A stretch of DNA of 64,000 bases from contig JAHWDD010000001.1 in the NCBI GenBank assembly GCA_023897205.1, positions 496,001-560,000 on the forward strand. The letters are read 5' to 3'. The number at the start of each line of letters is the position of its first letter. The first letter of the stretch is position 1. Shown piece after piece: positions 1-10,088 of this stretch. The position numbers and the translations under genes were made by a program. The notes under the pieces were generated by a model. That model saw nothing but the letters and a program-made list of their open reading frames with translations, was not told the DNA's origin and ran no database searches. Origin of the DNA: Exophiala sp. HKRS030. Its lineage: Eukaryota > Ascomycota > Eurotiomycetes > Chaetothyriales > Herpotrichiellaceae.

Positions 1-432
1 GTACGAGCCCGCGGCCTCGAGGCCGAACGCCACCCGGCACCAGTTCTGCGAGTACTGCGCGGGGACGGCGAAGGTGACGATGGCCGTCGAGTCGGCGCCG
101 CCGTTGGTGTAAGACCGGGACACAAAGCCGCGAGCCGTGTTGAAGTTGACCGCGCCCGTCGCCACGTTGTACTGGGAAGTGTACTCGGGATAGATGGTCG
201 CGACCGCCGTCCCGGACGTCGGGTATCCCGTGTATGAGCCCCAGGAGAAAGTAGTACCCGAGGTCGAGGGCGGTGTGGTTGTGTTGGTCATGGGGTATCC
301 GCCGCCGCTGTTGCATGAGGTGGTGGAAGAAGAGCCGGATTGGCGGACGGTCAAGGGAGCAGCTTGAGAAAGCATGGCAGAAGAGAGAATTCCGCCGAGG
401 ATGGTGGCAGCGATCATCGTTGATTGACCCAT
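1..432 (-). CDS. secreted protein, But2-like domain possible (5' part, gene runs off the left edge)
   Basis: An open frame of 144 codons runs from an ATG at 432 to the window edge with no stop. Residues 1-25 look like a signal peptide: a short polar start, then a hydrophobic stretch (IAATILGGIL) and a small-residue end before APLTVRQ, which also resembles a dibasic-type pro-site. Next comes a Ser/Thr-rich stretch with a Cys and an NTTT glycosylation sequon. From about residue 75 the pattern (YPEY, then TFAVPAQYSQNWCRVAF) resembles the beta-sandwich of the fungal But2 C-terminal family, with its FxxP and conserved Cys. That match is from memory of the motif and is weak. Role: probably an extracellular or wall protein. 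The start is the only upstream ATG, and the AT-rich leader at 433-700 fits a promoter. The C-terminal half is not visible. Confidence 0.55.
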   Translation of the reverse strand, partial: MGQSTMIAATILGGILSSAMLSQAAPLTVRQSGSSSTTSCNSGGGYPMTNTTTPPSTSGTTFSWGSYTGYPTSGTAVATIYPEYTSQYNVATGAVNFNTARGFVSRSYTNGGADSTAIVTFAVPAQYSQNWCRVAFGLEAAGSY

Positions 433-1621
433 TTTCTTCTGTGTTATATAGAAAAGAAGTTGTCTTCTGGTGTAAAGTTTTGCTATTTGGCTTAGAAAAT
501 TTCCGAGTTGCCAAAGTCTTTTGAAGTGCTCTGGACTTGTTTTGTGAAGGGTGTTTTGGTAGTAAGAAGTAGTATTGATTGAATTAGTCTTGTAGTGATT
601 GTGACTAGGAGGTGAGAATGAATGATAAGAAATAAAAGAAGCAAGAAAAGAGAAAAACGAAGGTTAATTATACTTGTTGAATGCCGCTGTGTTCAGTAGT
701 CAGTGTATATAGAGAGGATGGGATCTATGAGGAGGTGGGAGAATCACAGCTCTCGGAGAGGTCAGTGCGAGCCACAAATGAAGATAGACAGGCACATTCC
801 CTCTTACGCTCGGACACGAGATTGGCGAGGAAAGGCTAAGAATGGAAGTGAAAACGTGTGAGATGTCAGCAAGTGGTTGGGCGCAGTTGGCTATGTAGTT
901 CGTCGTCCTGATCTATTGTAAGAATATTCGCACCGAAAGAGGAAATGCGCGAGGCTGAAGGCACCAGGCTCTTGGTTTGACGAGGCTGGAAGGTGAATGG
1001 GCCAAACGGTGGCCCGGGATACAACGCTAACACCACTGCATCAGGCTGAAGCTGGGACCATTTCTCCCCAGCCGCGTGCGTCTCTCCGTAGCTTGATGAG
1101 ATTTGGGCCAACCCGTGGTCTGTCCATAGATAGGACCTGGGAAACAGAGCCTCGCCTCCCAATTAATACTCCGACCTCGTCCTTCAGCCACATATCACTT
1201 TTGAAAATCCGGGGTTGATGCTTTGCCAAACATAGGCACTAGGATCGAATTCTGACGAGGCTGAATCCCAGCCAATTGATTTCCCGCTGCGATGAAAATA
1301 GTATCTTGTTTGCCAGCTTGAGTAAGGATGGAAGAGGTTGTGATTGGTCCAAAAAGAATCCAGGTTTCGAGAATTCCTTGTCCCCGATTACCACATGCAC
1401 CACCGTTTGAGTGTGTGCTGAAAACGAGTCCACCGGTCCTCTAAAGGTGAAGAACGATACTGTGTCCGTGTGTGGGAGCGTCCTAAAAGGTAGGGAGTAT
1501 AGTGTTGTGTAACAGCTGGTGATCAAGACACAAGCCTCTAACGGGCATTCTCGATCAGAGCTCTCACTCGAAGGCGTACAACAACTCATTCGGCTGAGGG
1601 TTTCCCACCTAATTATCTGTA
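433..1621. other. intergenic: promoter of the secreted protein gene and 3' flank of chs5
   Basis: No supported gene. The first 300 bases upstream of the secreted-protein ATG are AT-rich. The short open frames between 866 and 1797 on both strands lack family signatures and mostly lack ATG starts. Confidence 0.5.
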
Positions 1622-2882
1622 TCATAACGCCACATCCTCCATCTCGGCGCCTTCCTTCGCGTCCTCAACCAGGGGCTGATGTTTCTCTTCAGTATGAGGG
1701 TCCTGGGATTTGTCGTCCGAGGAATCTTCCTCTGGCTCTTCGTCATTCTCGTCGTCCTCTTCTGCATCTGATTTTTCGGCCTTCTGCTTGTCCTTAGCCT
1801 CGGTCGCCTGTGGCTCTGGCTCTTCTTCGCTTTCTTCCTCTTCGTCGTCATCCTCTTCACCGGCAGCAGGGGTGGGTGGCAGGTCTTTTTGTGGTGGCGT
1901 TGGTGGTACTTCAGGTCCAGGCTCACCGCTGACCGTACTCTCTCTGTCAGGACTCTTTGGTGATGTTACTGGCTCTTTAGACCGTTGTGGAATGCTACTT
2001 TGTGAAGGAGCGGCAACTGTCGATGGCCGACCAGCCAGAGATGGATTCGATCCAATTTGTCTTTGCTTGGGATCTGCATCCAAATAGTATCCGCGCACGC
2101 CTATGATCTTCCCTTCTCTTTCGCACCCTTCTATCCACTCAGGTCTCACCACCGGAATGTTCATTTCATTGGCTCTTTCCCAGTCACGTCCACGGCCTTC
2201 AGTGCATATGAAATGCGTAGTATCGATGCGAATCGTGTCGATCATCTTCGCACCAATGCGCTCGATAGCTGTTTCAAGAGTCTCCCTCATTGGTGGGGGC
2301 AAGATACCAGGAGTCACCGTGATTCCTGTCAAATTGTTCATGGCATGTGTCTTGACAGTAAGCTCGTTACTCGTGTAGGTGCCACCACTCGTCTTGAGTA
2401 CGAGATAGAAGGAGTACTCAGTATCTACAGCCAGTCCGCTGATCTTGGTGGCTGTTTGTTCCATTGGTCGCGGGATGTTGCCTGCCTTGCTCCCATTTCG
2501 GTACAGTGCCAGGGAGTGAAGAGTAGTGGTCGCGAGCTGGATAGGATCCCATTCGAGGACAAGAGATGTCTGGGTAGCATTTCGCAGTCGTAGTGCAGGT
2601 GTAGCTGGGGTGTTGATGCCATAAGTGTTCAGGATTTGCTTCTGTAGGGAGGAGAATGCGGCGTGCGTTTTTTGTTCGGCCTCGAAGTTTTGTTTTACGG
2701 TGATGTCAACAATGGAGCCCGAGGTTATAGATGAAGGCAGGAGTATCGATGGGAACTCTATCTAGAATGGCTGTCAGAATGGCTGTCCACTTCAGCAGAA
2801 TGAAACTCACGAGTCGTTTGTCTTCGGTGAGCAGAACCGCAACACCTGCATCGACCTTGCCCACGGTCAGGGACACCAGCAT
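1622..2882 (-). CDS. chs5: exomer scaffold protein Chs5 (FN3 + BRCT)
   Basis: Chs5 is the scaffold of exomer, the trans-Golgi coat that sends chitin synthase III and other cargo to the plasma membrane. Exons are 2811-2882 and 1622-2761 on the minus strand. The 49-bp intron starts GTGAGT and ends CTAG, and the model gives 403 aa. The start MLVSLTVGKVDAGVAVLL is the conserved Chs5 N-terminus; an in-frame codon 9 residues upstream is ignored. After the splice IEFPS continues correctly, followed by a helical stretch ending LNTYGI. A fibronectin type III domain spans about residues 78-165 and a BRCT domain about 170-255 (HFICTEGRGRDWERA, VVRPEWIEGC). The C-terminal 140 residues are a low-complexity acidic tail rich in Glu, Asp and Pro. 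Domain order and length match the family. It lies downstream of palB on the same strand with a 323-bp gap. Confidence 0.93.
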
Positions 2883-3205
2883 CTTTGCGAAATATACCTG
2901 GCAATCCAATGAAGCAGAGTGCTCGAGTTTTATTGTCGAGGAGTCTGAAGGGCTCGTAGTGCAGGACTGCAGAGTTTATCTCCTGGGTGGTATGACTGTT
3001 TATTCTATTGACATGTTGTCGACTTCATATTACGACTTGCGATAGCGCTAAGAGTATGACGTACTCCACCCTATTTTTTGGTAGTGCGCAACGCAATAAC
3101 CGGGATATGCAGTTTTCGTTCAACTTGAACGAGGAGCAGCCAGGGAATGTGATACTAACCGATGTCGAAGATGTGCATTGCAAAGTATCTCTAAAAGGTT
3201 TCAGC
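2883..3205. other. intergenic: chs5 promoter and palB 3' flank
   Basis: Short spacer between two genes on the minus strand. Nothing else is supported here. Confidence 0.5.
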
Positions 3206-5821
3206 CTACCCTTCTCCCAAACCCCATGGGCCCATCTCGAGTTTCTCATCTGTGAATACTTCAACTTCAAGAGTCTCAACTCGGGGAGAAGCTTGCCCTT
3301 GACTCAGTCGTTCCAGTACTAGCCACAGACCACCAGTTCCCGGGCTGCACATGGAAGGCTGAAGGTCTACATCCCCGACACGTATTCCGGCAGAGACACT
3401 AGTAAACTCTTCATTGTCAAATTTGCTGCTCGCCAGCACCTGCTTGTACGGTCCTTGACCTTGTTCAAGCGTCATTTTAAATAGTGACTGTGCGACTGCA
3501 GGTGGCGTTTCATGTCGCGCTATAACAGTCACACGACTCATCCTCTTAATAGTCAGAGGAGCCAGAAGTCGATCCGTATTCGTATCGAAGACCGCTGGTG
3601 CGCTTCTGATACTGAGTCGGCCACTGCCGTCAGGGGGTAGTTGGATCAACGGAGTATTCTCGTTGGAGTAGAGTTCAAGCGTAAAATCAGCGTGCTGGTT
3701 GGGGTCGAAAGTTGAGCAGATGATAGTGTAATTGCCACTATCTAATTCTGTCTCAAAAAAGGCACTCCCACGCCGATAGTCCCCTGAGTGTGCGAGCACA
3801 TCTCTCGGTCGCAGGCGCACAATTCTTGAGCCATCGCTGAACACAAGCAGCATTTTAACATGAATGTTTGATTCCTGTTTTTCGTCGCACTTGACGCGAA
3901 GAAGTAACGCCAAGCGCTGCTTGCTCGAGAGTCGTATCCGAAATTGTGGATTGGCCAGGTAGTTGGGAGAGTCCGAGTTGCCGCCAGCGGTTGATCCATG
4001 CCATGATGACTTGATGCTAGATCTTTCAGGATAACGAAGTCGAGCTTCCGAAACCGTGACTGGGCCCTTTGAGAGCGCAGATAGAGTAAAATTCATTTTA
4101 CCAGGAGGTAGTTCTTGGAAAACCACGACAGCAGTATAAGCAGTCCGTGCTGTGGCCTTGAACCTCAATAGAGTGTTCGGGGAGTCGACAAAAGGGCCCC
4201 GTATCTTTGCACTACCACTCGCTAGCACTCTCCACCCATGGCGCTCATACAGATAGATGCTGATGTAGCCATTTTTCCCAACGGTTTCTTGAGAATAATC
4301 CCCTGTTCTGAAATGTCTGCTCAATAATATCCAGACTTCTGAATCTTTCCCTGCGGTGATCGCGAACTGAGGATTGTCTACCAGAATGTTTCCGCTTTGA
4401 TCGAGGCCTTGTTGTTGCCAGGAAAAATGAAGTTCTTCCCGGTTAGCGAAAAGGCCAGGGTTCCAGTTGATATACATATTTTCGAAATAGTTGAACATGC
4501 TATTGAACTCCATCCAGAAAGTCCCAGGGAGCATTTCTTCGTCTGCTGTGGATCCACTTCCGTCCTCTTGATTGGGTCTTCTTCTTGACGCACCTTTCCA
4601 GACATCACCATCCGCCCAGGGATTTTTTACTAGAATTTCCCTAACATCTTTGTTGGATGATAGAGCCAAGACTGCATAGTCATGTTCTGCTGCAAGTCCA
4701 AGGTACTTCTGCTCGCGGCTTGGTAGTTTGCCGGTGCCAATGGTGATCAGCACGTTCCCCTCGGTGAAATTAGTGGCGATTTCTTCCCACAGACGATCCG
4801 GTTCAACTCCTTCATCGTGCAAGAATACCTGCTGAGGCAACCAACCGGTGAGGACTGCAAGATCAGTGCCAGAGTTACTTCCAGGGAAGTCGTAGCCTCC
4901 TCGTACTTTGAGATAGGCCTTTTCGACCAGTGCTGGCCATAATAAGCCAGGATTTCGACGGTCTATGACATGAAGCACTCGGGAGGACTTTGAGCTCGGT
5001 AGAAAGTCGTCGATTTCGACCCTACGCCAACAGCCATTGAAGTATAGTTTCAAAATATATTTCCTGTTCGGGGAAAAGGAAATCTGGTCATTTTCAAAGT
5101 CATATGGGTGTACAATCGAACGAAGAATCTGTTCTAATGTCAATTGGGCATAAAATAGAACCGGGTAACCTACCTTGGGGTGACCGGCTTGAACTCGGGA
5201 GATACCCGCACATAGGCTTGCGACTACTGAACAGTCAGATGTCAAGTCCTGGACAAGGTCCATTGGCTCATTAGTGTGCATCATCGCTTTGACGGGAGAA
5301 TGCTGTTCAGTAGTTCTGTTGCTCATGGAAGAAATAGCATCGTCCGCCCGTTTCCAGCCACCAAAGGTTTCCAGTTGCTCTGAAGAAAGTGGAAGAAGCG
5401 GCGAATCAGTGAATGGTTCTTGCCCTTCTCGTAGCAGGAATTCATCGGGACCAGGTGCACTTGTCCAAGGCTTGAAAATAAAACCATTCAATTTTGAGCC
5501 CTCGAGAATTATGATGTTTTCTCTTGTTGTAAGCTTGCGAGCCGAAACAGGCGCCTTGAGTTCACGTCTGACCAGGACCCTGTTGGACGACGTCGAACAG
5601 GTATATGATCCATTCTTGATCTTTTCAGCTCGTGCTAGAAGTTCCTTACACTTGGTGTCGAGCCTTTTGCGATCTGAAGGGGTATCGACCAGCCGGAGGG
5701 CTTGAAGGTACAGCTCAACGCTGTTGATTGTAGCCTCAAGATCCGCCGTTGACCCAGTCTTGGAGGCATTGTTCTCTATGGAGAGAGCCTGCTGCTCAAG
5801 CATCGACCATTTGGCAGCCAT
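3206..5821 (-). CDS. palB: calpain-like cysteine protease PalB/Rim13 (pH signalling)
   Basis: This is a single-exon frame of 871 aa. PalB/Rim13 is the calpain-family protease of the fungal alkaline-pH pathway. It is recruited to ESCRT-III on endosomes and carries out or triggers the signalling cleavage of the zinc-finger factor PacC/Rim101. Residues 1-70 are helical and fit the MIT domain that binds ESCRT-III (SIENNASK, KELLARAEKIK). The calpain core follows, with a visible catalytic triad: Cys197 (SDCSVVASL), His380 (AEHDYAVLAL) and Asn400 (VKNPWADG). WPALVEKAYLKVRGGYDF at about 295-312 is also typical. The C-terminal half carries the two calpain-type beta-sandwich (C2-like) modules of the PalB subfamily. 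The length suits the family. The start is the first ATG after an upstream stop. The gene is divergent from the peroxisomal carrier gene. Confidence 0.93.
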   Translation of the reverse strand: MAAKWSMLEQQALSIENNASKTGSTADLEATINSVELYLQALRLVDTPSDRKRLDTKCKELLARAEKIKNGSYTCSTSSNRVLVRRELKAPVSARKLTTRENIIILEGSKLNGFIFKPWTSAPGPDEFLLREGQEPFTDSPLLPLSSEQLETFGGWKRADDAISSMSNRTTEQHSPVKAMMHTNEPMDLVQDLTSDCSVVASLCAGISRVQAGHPKVGYPVLFYAQLTLEQILRSIVHPYDFENDQISFSPNRKYILKLYFNGCWRRVEIDDFLPSSKSSRVLHVIDRRNPGLLWPALVEKAYLKVRGGYDFPGSNSGTDLAVLTGWLPQQVFLHDEGVEPDRLWEEIATNFTEGNVLITIGTGKLPSREQKYLGLAAEHDYAVLALSSNKDVREILVKNPWADGDVWKGASRRRPNQEDGSGSTADEEMLPGTFWMEFNSMFNYFENMYINWNPGLFANREELHFSWQQQGLDQSGNILVDNPQFAITAGKDSEVWILLSRHFRTGDYSQETVGKNGYISIYLYERHGWRVLASGSAKIRGPFVDSPNTLLRFKATARTAYTAVVVFQELPPGKMNFTLSALSKGPVTVSEARLRYPERSSIKSSWHGSTAGGNSDSPNYLANPQFRIRLSSKQRLALLLRVKCDEKQESNIHVKMLLVFSDGSRIVRLRPRDVLAHSGDYRRGSAFFETELDSGNYTIICSTFDPNQHADFTLELYSNENTPLIQLPPDGSGRLSIRSAPAVFDTNTDRLLAPLTIKRMSRVTVIARHETPPAVAQSLFKMTLEQGQGPYKQVLASSKFDNEEFTSVSAGIRVGDVDLQPSMCSPGTGGLWLVLERLSQGQASPRVETLEVEVFTDEKLEMGPWGLGEG

Positions 5822-6403
5822 CCCCGGTGATATATCGGATTCTAGGAGGCAATGACCTTGATGTAATGGCTTGGAGTGCGTATGTTTGAGGGAAGCTGTG
5901 ATCGACCGTAATGCTATGGTCGGCCGTAAGATTGATTGCGCAGAGCCGTGCCGTGCGAATGCCGAGCACGATCCGGGATCGGGCGCTGAATAGTTCGGAT
6001 TTTGGCAGATTCTCCCAAAAGTTGCCGTCCTGTTCTAGTTGTTACCTCGGCACAAGCTCTAACGGAGCGGCTGGGAAAGGCGAAGGCATCCCCCATGTCA
6101 TCCCGCAAGGGTTTCTCGGGGGAATGAGGATCTGGAACCGAATTGAATTTCTTTAGATACACTTGTTGCTGCCATTGTTTTCCTTTCTGCCGTTCTTTAT
6201 CTCCCTTTTACCGTCTCCCAAGCTTCACACGGTCTACACTGCATTCCTCCACCTGATCCGACACTTCTTATCGGTCGGCGGCATATCCTCACCGAGATAT
6301 CGAAACAAGTCTGTAGCACGGAATCCCTACGTCACCAGCACTCTACTTCGCGGCAGGTTGATAGGTGTGATAAAGATATCTCCAGCTGAAAGCGAGCCGA
6401 GCA
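5822..6403. promoter_or_regulatory. divergent promoter region palB / ANT1-like carrier
   Basis: A 582-bp spacer between divergent genes. A pyrimidine-rich tract at about 6163-6260 precedes the carrier ATG, a common feature of fungal promoters. No binding site is assigned. Confidence 0.5.
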
Positions 6404-7587
6404 ATGTCGGGCGAGGGAAAGTTGGCGCCATGGGAGAGCGCCATTGCGGGTGCATCTGGTGCGGTTCTGGCCAACGCCCTAGTATATCCTCTTGATATGT
6501 ATGATATGTTCTCATTTGTCGAATTGATGGTCACATTCTAATGGGCATTGCAGCGTGAAAACTAGGTTACAAGTGCAAATCAAAAAGAAGAACCAGGAGA
6601 ACCATCACAGTGCCGAACATCATCACTACGAGTCCACGATCGATGCTATCTTGAAGATTGTTGAACATGAGGGTATACATGGCCTCTACTCCGGCCTTGC
6701 AGGAGCCCTGGCCGGAGTTGCGTCCACAAACTTTGCCTATTTCTACTGGTATTCGGTGGTGCGAGATCTGTGGACAAAATATGAGACAACTCCCGGCCAA
6801 CATCCGGGTACAGCAGTTGAATTGTCCCTTGGTGCAGTTGCAGGGGCTCTCGCTCAGGTGTTCACGATCCCCGTCGCCGTGATCACAACAAGGCAACAAA
6901 CACAACCCAAGGGCCACAAGAAGGGCTTCTGGGAGACTGGAAAGGACGTGGTCCACAGCGAGGACGGCTGGAGTGGATTATGGAGAGGCCTCAAGGCTTC
7001 TCTCGTGCTGTGTGTCAACCCGGCCATCACATACGGTGCCTATCAGCGCCTGAAAGATATAATGTACCCAGGACGAGCACGACTACATCCGTGGGAGGCT
7101 TTCGGTACGTACACTTCTTTGTGCAATGTTGTTTTGATTGGATATCACTAACCGCAGTCTAGTTCTCGGAGCCATGTCCAAATCACTGGCGACACTAACA
7201 ACTCAACCACTGATCGTCGCCAAAGTTGGTCTGCAATCACGACCACCCCCAGCCCGCGAGGGCAAGCCGTTCAAGACGTTTGGAGAAGTCATGGCCTATA
7301 TTATCGAGCACGAAGGCCCTTTTGCCCTCTTCAAGGGCATTGGTCCCCAACTGCTCAAGGGTCTGTTGGTCCAAGGTCTGCTTATGATGACCAAGGAGAG
7401 AGTCGAGTTGCTGTTTGTCCTACTGTTCGCCTATCTGCGTGCCGCGAAGACGAAGCGGGCGAAATTGGCTGCCCAGCTCAAGGAGCAGGCTGCTCCAGTG
7501 GCCGAGACCTTGAAAAGTCGTGCCATGCCTGTCGCGGAAAACGTTCTTGAGAAGGCCAAGACTGCTTTCCCAGCAACAGCGAAGTAA
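6404..7587 (+). CDS. ANT1: peroxisomal adenine nucleotide carrier (ANT1/PMP34 type)
   Basis: Exons are 6404-6498, 6554-7104 and 7163-7587, giving 356 aa. The protein belongs to the mitochondrial carrier family. The ANT1 branch exchanges cytosolic ATP for AMP across the peroxisomal membrane to feed fatty-acid activation. Three carrier repeats are visible. The first signature, PLDIVKTRLQVQ at about 29-40, is only created by the first splice (AT joined to CGTGAAA), which supports the model. The second is IPVAVITTRQQ and the third QPLIVAKVGLQ. The divergent third signature, QPLIVAK in place of Px[DE]xx[KR], is typical of the peroxisomal group. Residues from about 300 form a basic then Ala-rich helical tail beyond the last membrane segment. 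Peroxisomal rather than mitochondrial location is inferred from this similarity. Confidence 0.9.
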
Positions 7588-8162
7588 AGATCGTGCTCTA
7601 GCTATGCTCCTGGCGGGTTGTACAAACGGGGCGAACGGATGTAGGTCGGGTGACCTGTTCGGTCAGGAGACCTGAAAACCAAGAGTTCCTGACTAGTCGA
7701 ATCCATTGAGATAGATCTGAGGAAGTTGGAATGGCGAGAGGACTTGCATTTGTTACGGAGCATGGAGCGGTACGGCAAATGATTACATTCCGGTTCATGG
7801 GATGAATGTCTTTTTTTGTGACGCAGTGTCATATCATGTCTTTCCAGAGGGGATGGGCCTGGTACCAGAGAAAAGTGGGAAACAAGACCACCAGGCTGTA
7901 AACGCGGCTTGGTTGAGTAGACAAGACTTGCTTTGGCTATCTTCTGTTCTATTTTCAGGGTTTGCAATATATATACAGAAATTTTTTGAATCTGGTACAT
8001 TCAAATCGTAAAGACTCAATATGCGATATTGTATAGTCGGTGTTCACAAGATGTTCCTGTACAGTGTGAAGCAGCACATGTGAAAACAAGTGTCACATGT
8101 AATGCTGAATGTGCCATCGTCTATTGGCTGGTCGAACTTGAGTAGCTGTGCACAAACATTAT
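7588..8162. other. intergenic: convergent 3' flanks
   Basis: Spacer between the convergent carrier and methyltransferase genes. Small open frames here look like chance. Confidence 0.5.
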
Positions 8163-9706
8163 TCATCGATTCCTCTTTTTAGCCCATCCTGTAAGAGGTC
8201 AGCATGCCGTCGCTGACTGTATGATGATCATAACCAAGGGGAATGGTTATTTGGAATTTTTCGGGATAGGAAAACAACGCAGAGGCTAGACGCACCTGTT
8301 TGGCCTCTCCGCCATTCAGCCGCTATCGCTGCAGACTCGGGCGAAATCTTCTTGAACAATGCGATGAAGCCGCCTCCCATCGTCCTCTCGCCGACCAGAG
8401 GCCGGCATATCATGACCGGCTCGTCTGGCTGTTCTTCAGGCAAGCGATCCCCAAGCGCTTCCAGTGCCGCTTTCTCGACAATGCTGTCGTCATCTTCGTT
8501 CGAGTCGATCTGTGGAGGCTCTTTGTACATCTCGACACCGGCAACTGGCTCGGTTGTCGAGGGTTTGGAGCGATCTTTGTGCTTTCGCGGCATGACCATC
8601 CTTACGTCCCATCTACGGCCGGTGCTGATCCCCTCACCTAGTTCGAGAACTCTCTCCATCACCAAGGGTAAGTTCGAGTCTTGTATTGCTTTCGCGCATT
8701 CACCTATCTGCGTCACGCTCGGCGTGAAAACAACCACTTTTGCACCGTCGCGCATGGCACCGCTGACGTATTGTAATTGTGTATGGACGCCCGGCATGTC
8801 GAGAAGGACATAGTCCAGGAATCCATCCTCGGAAGTGCTGGCGAAGGGATTCCAAGTGCTCAACTTGCGTTGGGTGGATTGTGCCTGAATCCATGTACTC
8901 GCGTCGCCGGCATAGAAGTCGACGTGTGGCCAGTACAGACCTTGTCGGTAACCACGAACAATCTTCTCGGCATGCCAGCGGTTGGCTTCAACTTTCTCAA
9001 CGGTGTGAAGGATAGCACGGCGACTTTGTTTCCATTCTGACCACGCTTGCCTTACGCCGGTCTCTAGAGCAGGCTCTGGTTGTTGGGATTCGTTCTTCTG
9101 GTATTGAGGGACGGGGATATTTAGAGGAGGGGGGTTGGCGGCGGCGATGGCGCGCGATATATGCAGTGTCAGACTACCATGGCCGGTGCCTGCTTCAAGT
9201 ATTTCGAGAGGCGAAGAAACCGGGGACTTCTCGTCGGTCCAAGGAATGGGATGAATGTCCAGAAGTGACACGATGGAAGAGGCATAGTTTGCGTAAACCT
9301 TGAAAGTAAGCTTTCTACACAGAGACTGGCATGGGAAGTAGCATACTGGAGTCACAAGTCTTGGTGTCAGGGAGACATAGTCGTCCAGTGTAGGGGCATC
9401 GATTTTGTATATTCCCTTCGGACCTCGAATGTAGAAAGATGACAATGGTTTGCCAATTATATCGTTGTGAGGGAGTAAACCATTCTTGTAATTTGAGGAG
9501 CCATTCTTCTGAAGTGGTGCTGAGAGCTTCAAGCCGTCTACGAGCACCCTCTCACCCTCTTGGACAACTTAGTACAGATCCATCGGAAGGTCGTCTGGAG
9601 TGGAATTACCCGCAAACTTGGCCAAGTCCCGGATGGGAAGTATCGCTCGCTTTGGAGCCTTTGAGAAACCAAGGGCTTTTCTCAGGGCACGAAACAGCCC
9701 CGACAT
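8163..9706 (-). CDS. tRNA (adenine58-N1)-methyltransferase, Trm61/GCD14 family, probably the mitochondrial-type paralogue
   Basis: My model has exons 9610-9706, 9347-9558, 8296-9298 and 8163-8188 on the minus strand, giving 445 aa. The enzyme transfers a methyl group from S-adenosylmethionine to N1 of A58 in the T-loop of tRNA. The core is clear: LTPRLVTP then VYANYASSIVSLLDIHP (joined by a 48-bp intron), the SAM motif LEAGTGHGSLTLH at about 137-148, HPxxDFYAGDAS, LLDMPGVH as the catalytic-loop motif, and RRWDVRMVMPR near the end. The last 26-nt exon adds a Lys/Arg tail ending KKRNR. The first 32 residues are rich in Arg, Lys and Leu with almost no acidic residues, like a mitochondrial presequence. 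The family N-terminal motif NTRFGSFPHS of nuclear Trm61 is absent. Both points suggest the organellar form. The first intron (51 bp, branch TACTAAG) is the least certain part. Confidence 0.8.
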
Positions 9707-10088
9707 GCCACAGCACCCTCGCTTTCTCTTTCGAATGCGTCGCAATGAGTAAGTACTTGTATCTACCAGCGGCGTGGACTTTTTTGGGCGCGGCTTCCGA
9801 GGGAAGGTCTGCCGAAACCCCAGATTGTACTAGCCTTGAAATGGCGACGGGTGGCAGATCATCCCTGCATAGGCGAAGAATGTTCTAAAGAGCCTCGAAG
9901 GCTTCAATGCTCTTTATTAGTGTGTGCCTGCCACTTGTCACATCAATATCCAATTCTTCAAATTCGCATTCGCAGCATTGTGGCGAAGCCTCCCCTACTC
10001 GGGTTTCAAGGCACGTCTTGGTCTTTGCTAGGCTGATGCGAGGCACATAACAGCCAGCGTGGGCATCGCCCTCAAACCACATGCCAGC
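9707..10088. promoter_or_regulatory. divergent promoter region methyltransferase / Dcr2-like phosphatase
   Basis: A 382-bp spacer. An ATG-less basic open frame continues upstream of the methyltransferase start as far as about 9830; it could be an N-terminal extension but has no start codon. Confidence 0.45.

Noticed and set aside
1710..2087. Ser-rich 125-codon frame on the plus strand
   Set aside because: Antisense image of the acidic GAG/GAT-rich tail of chs5, which always gives Ser-rich complement.
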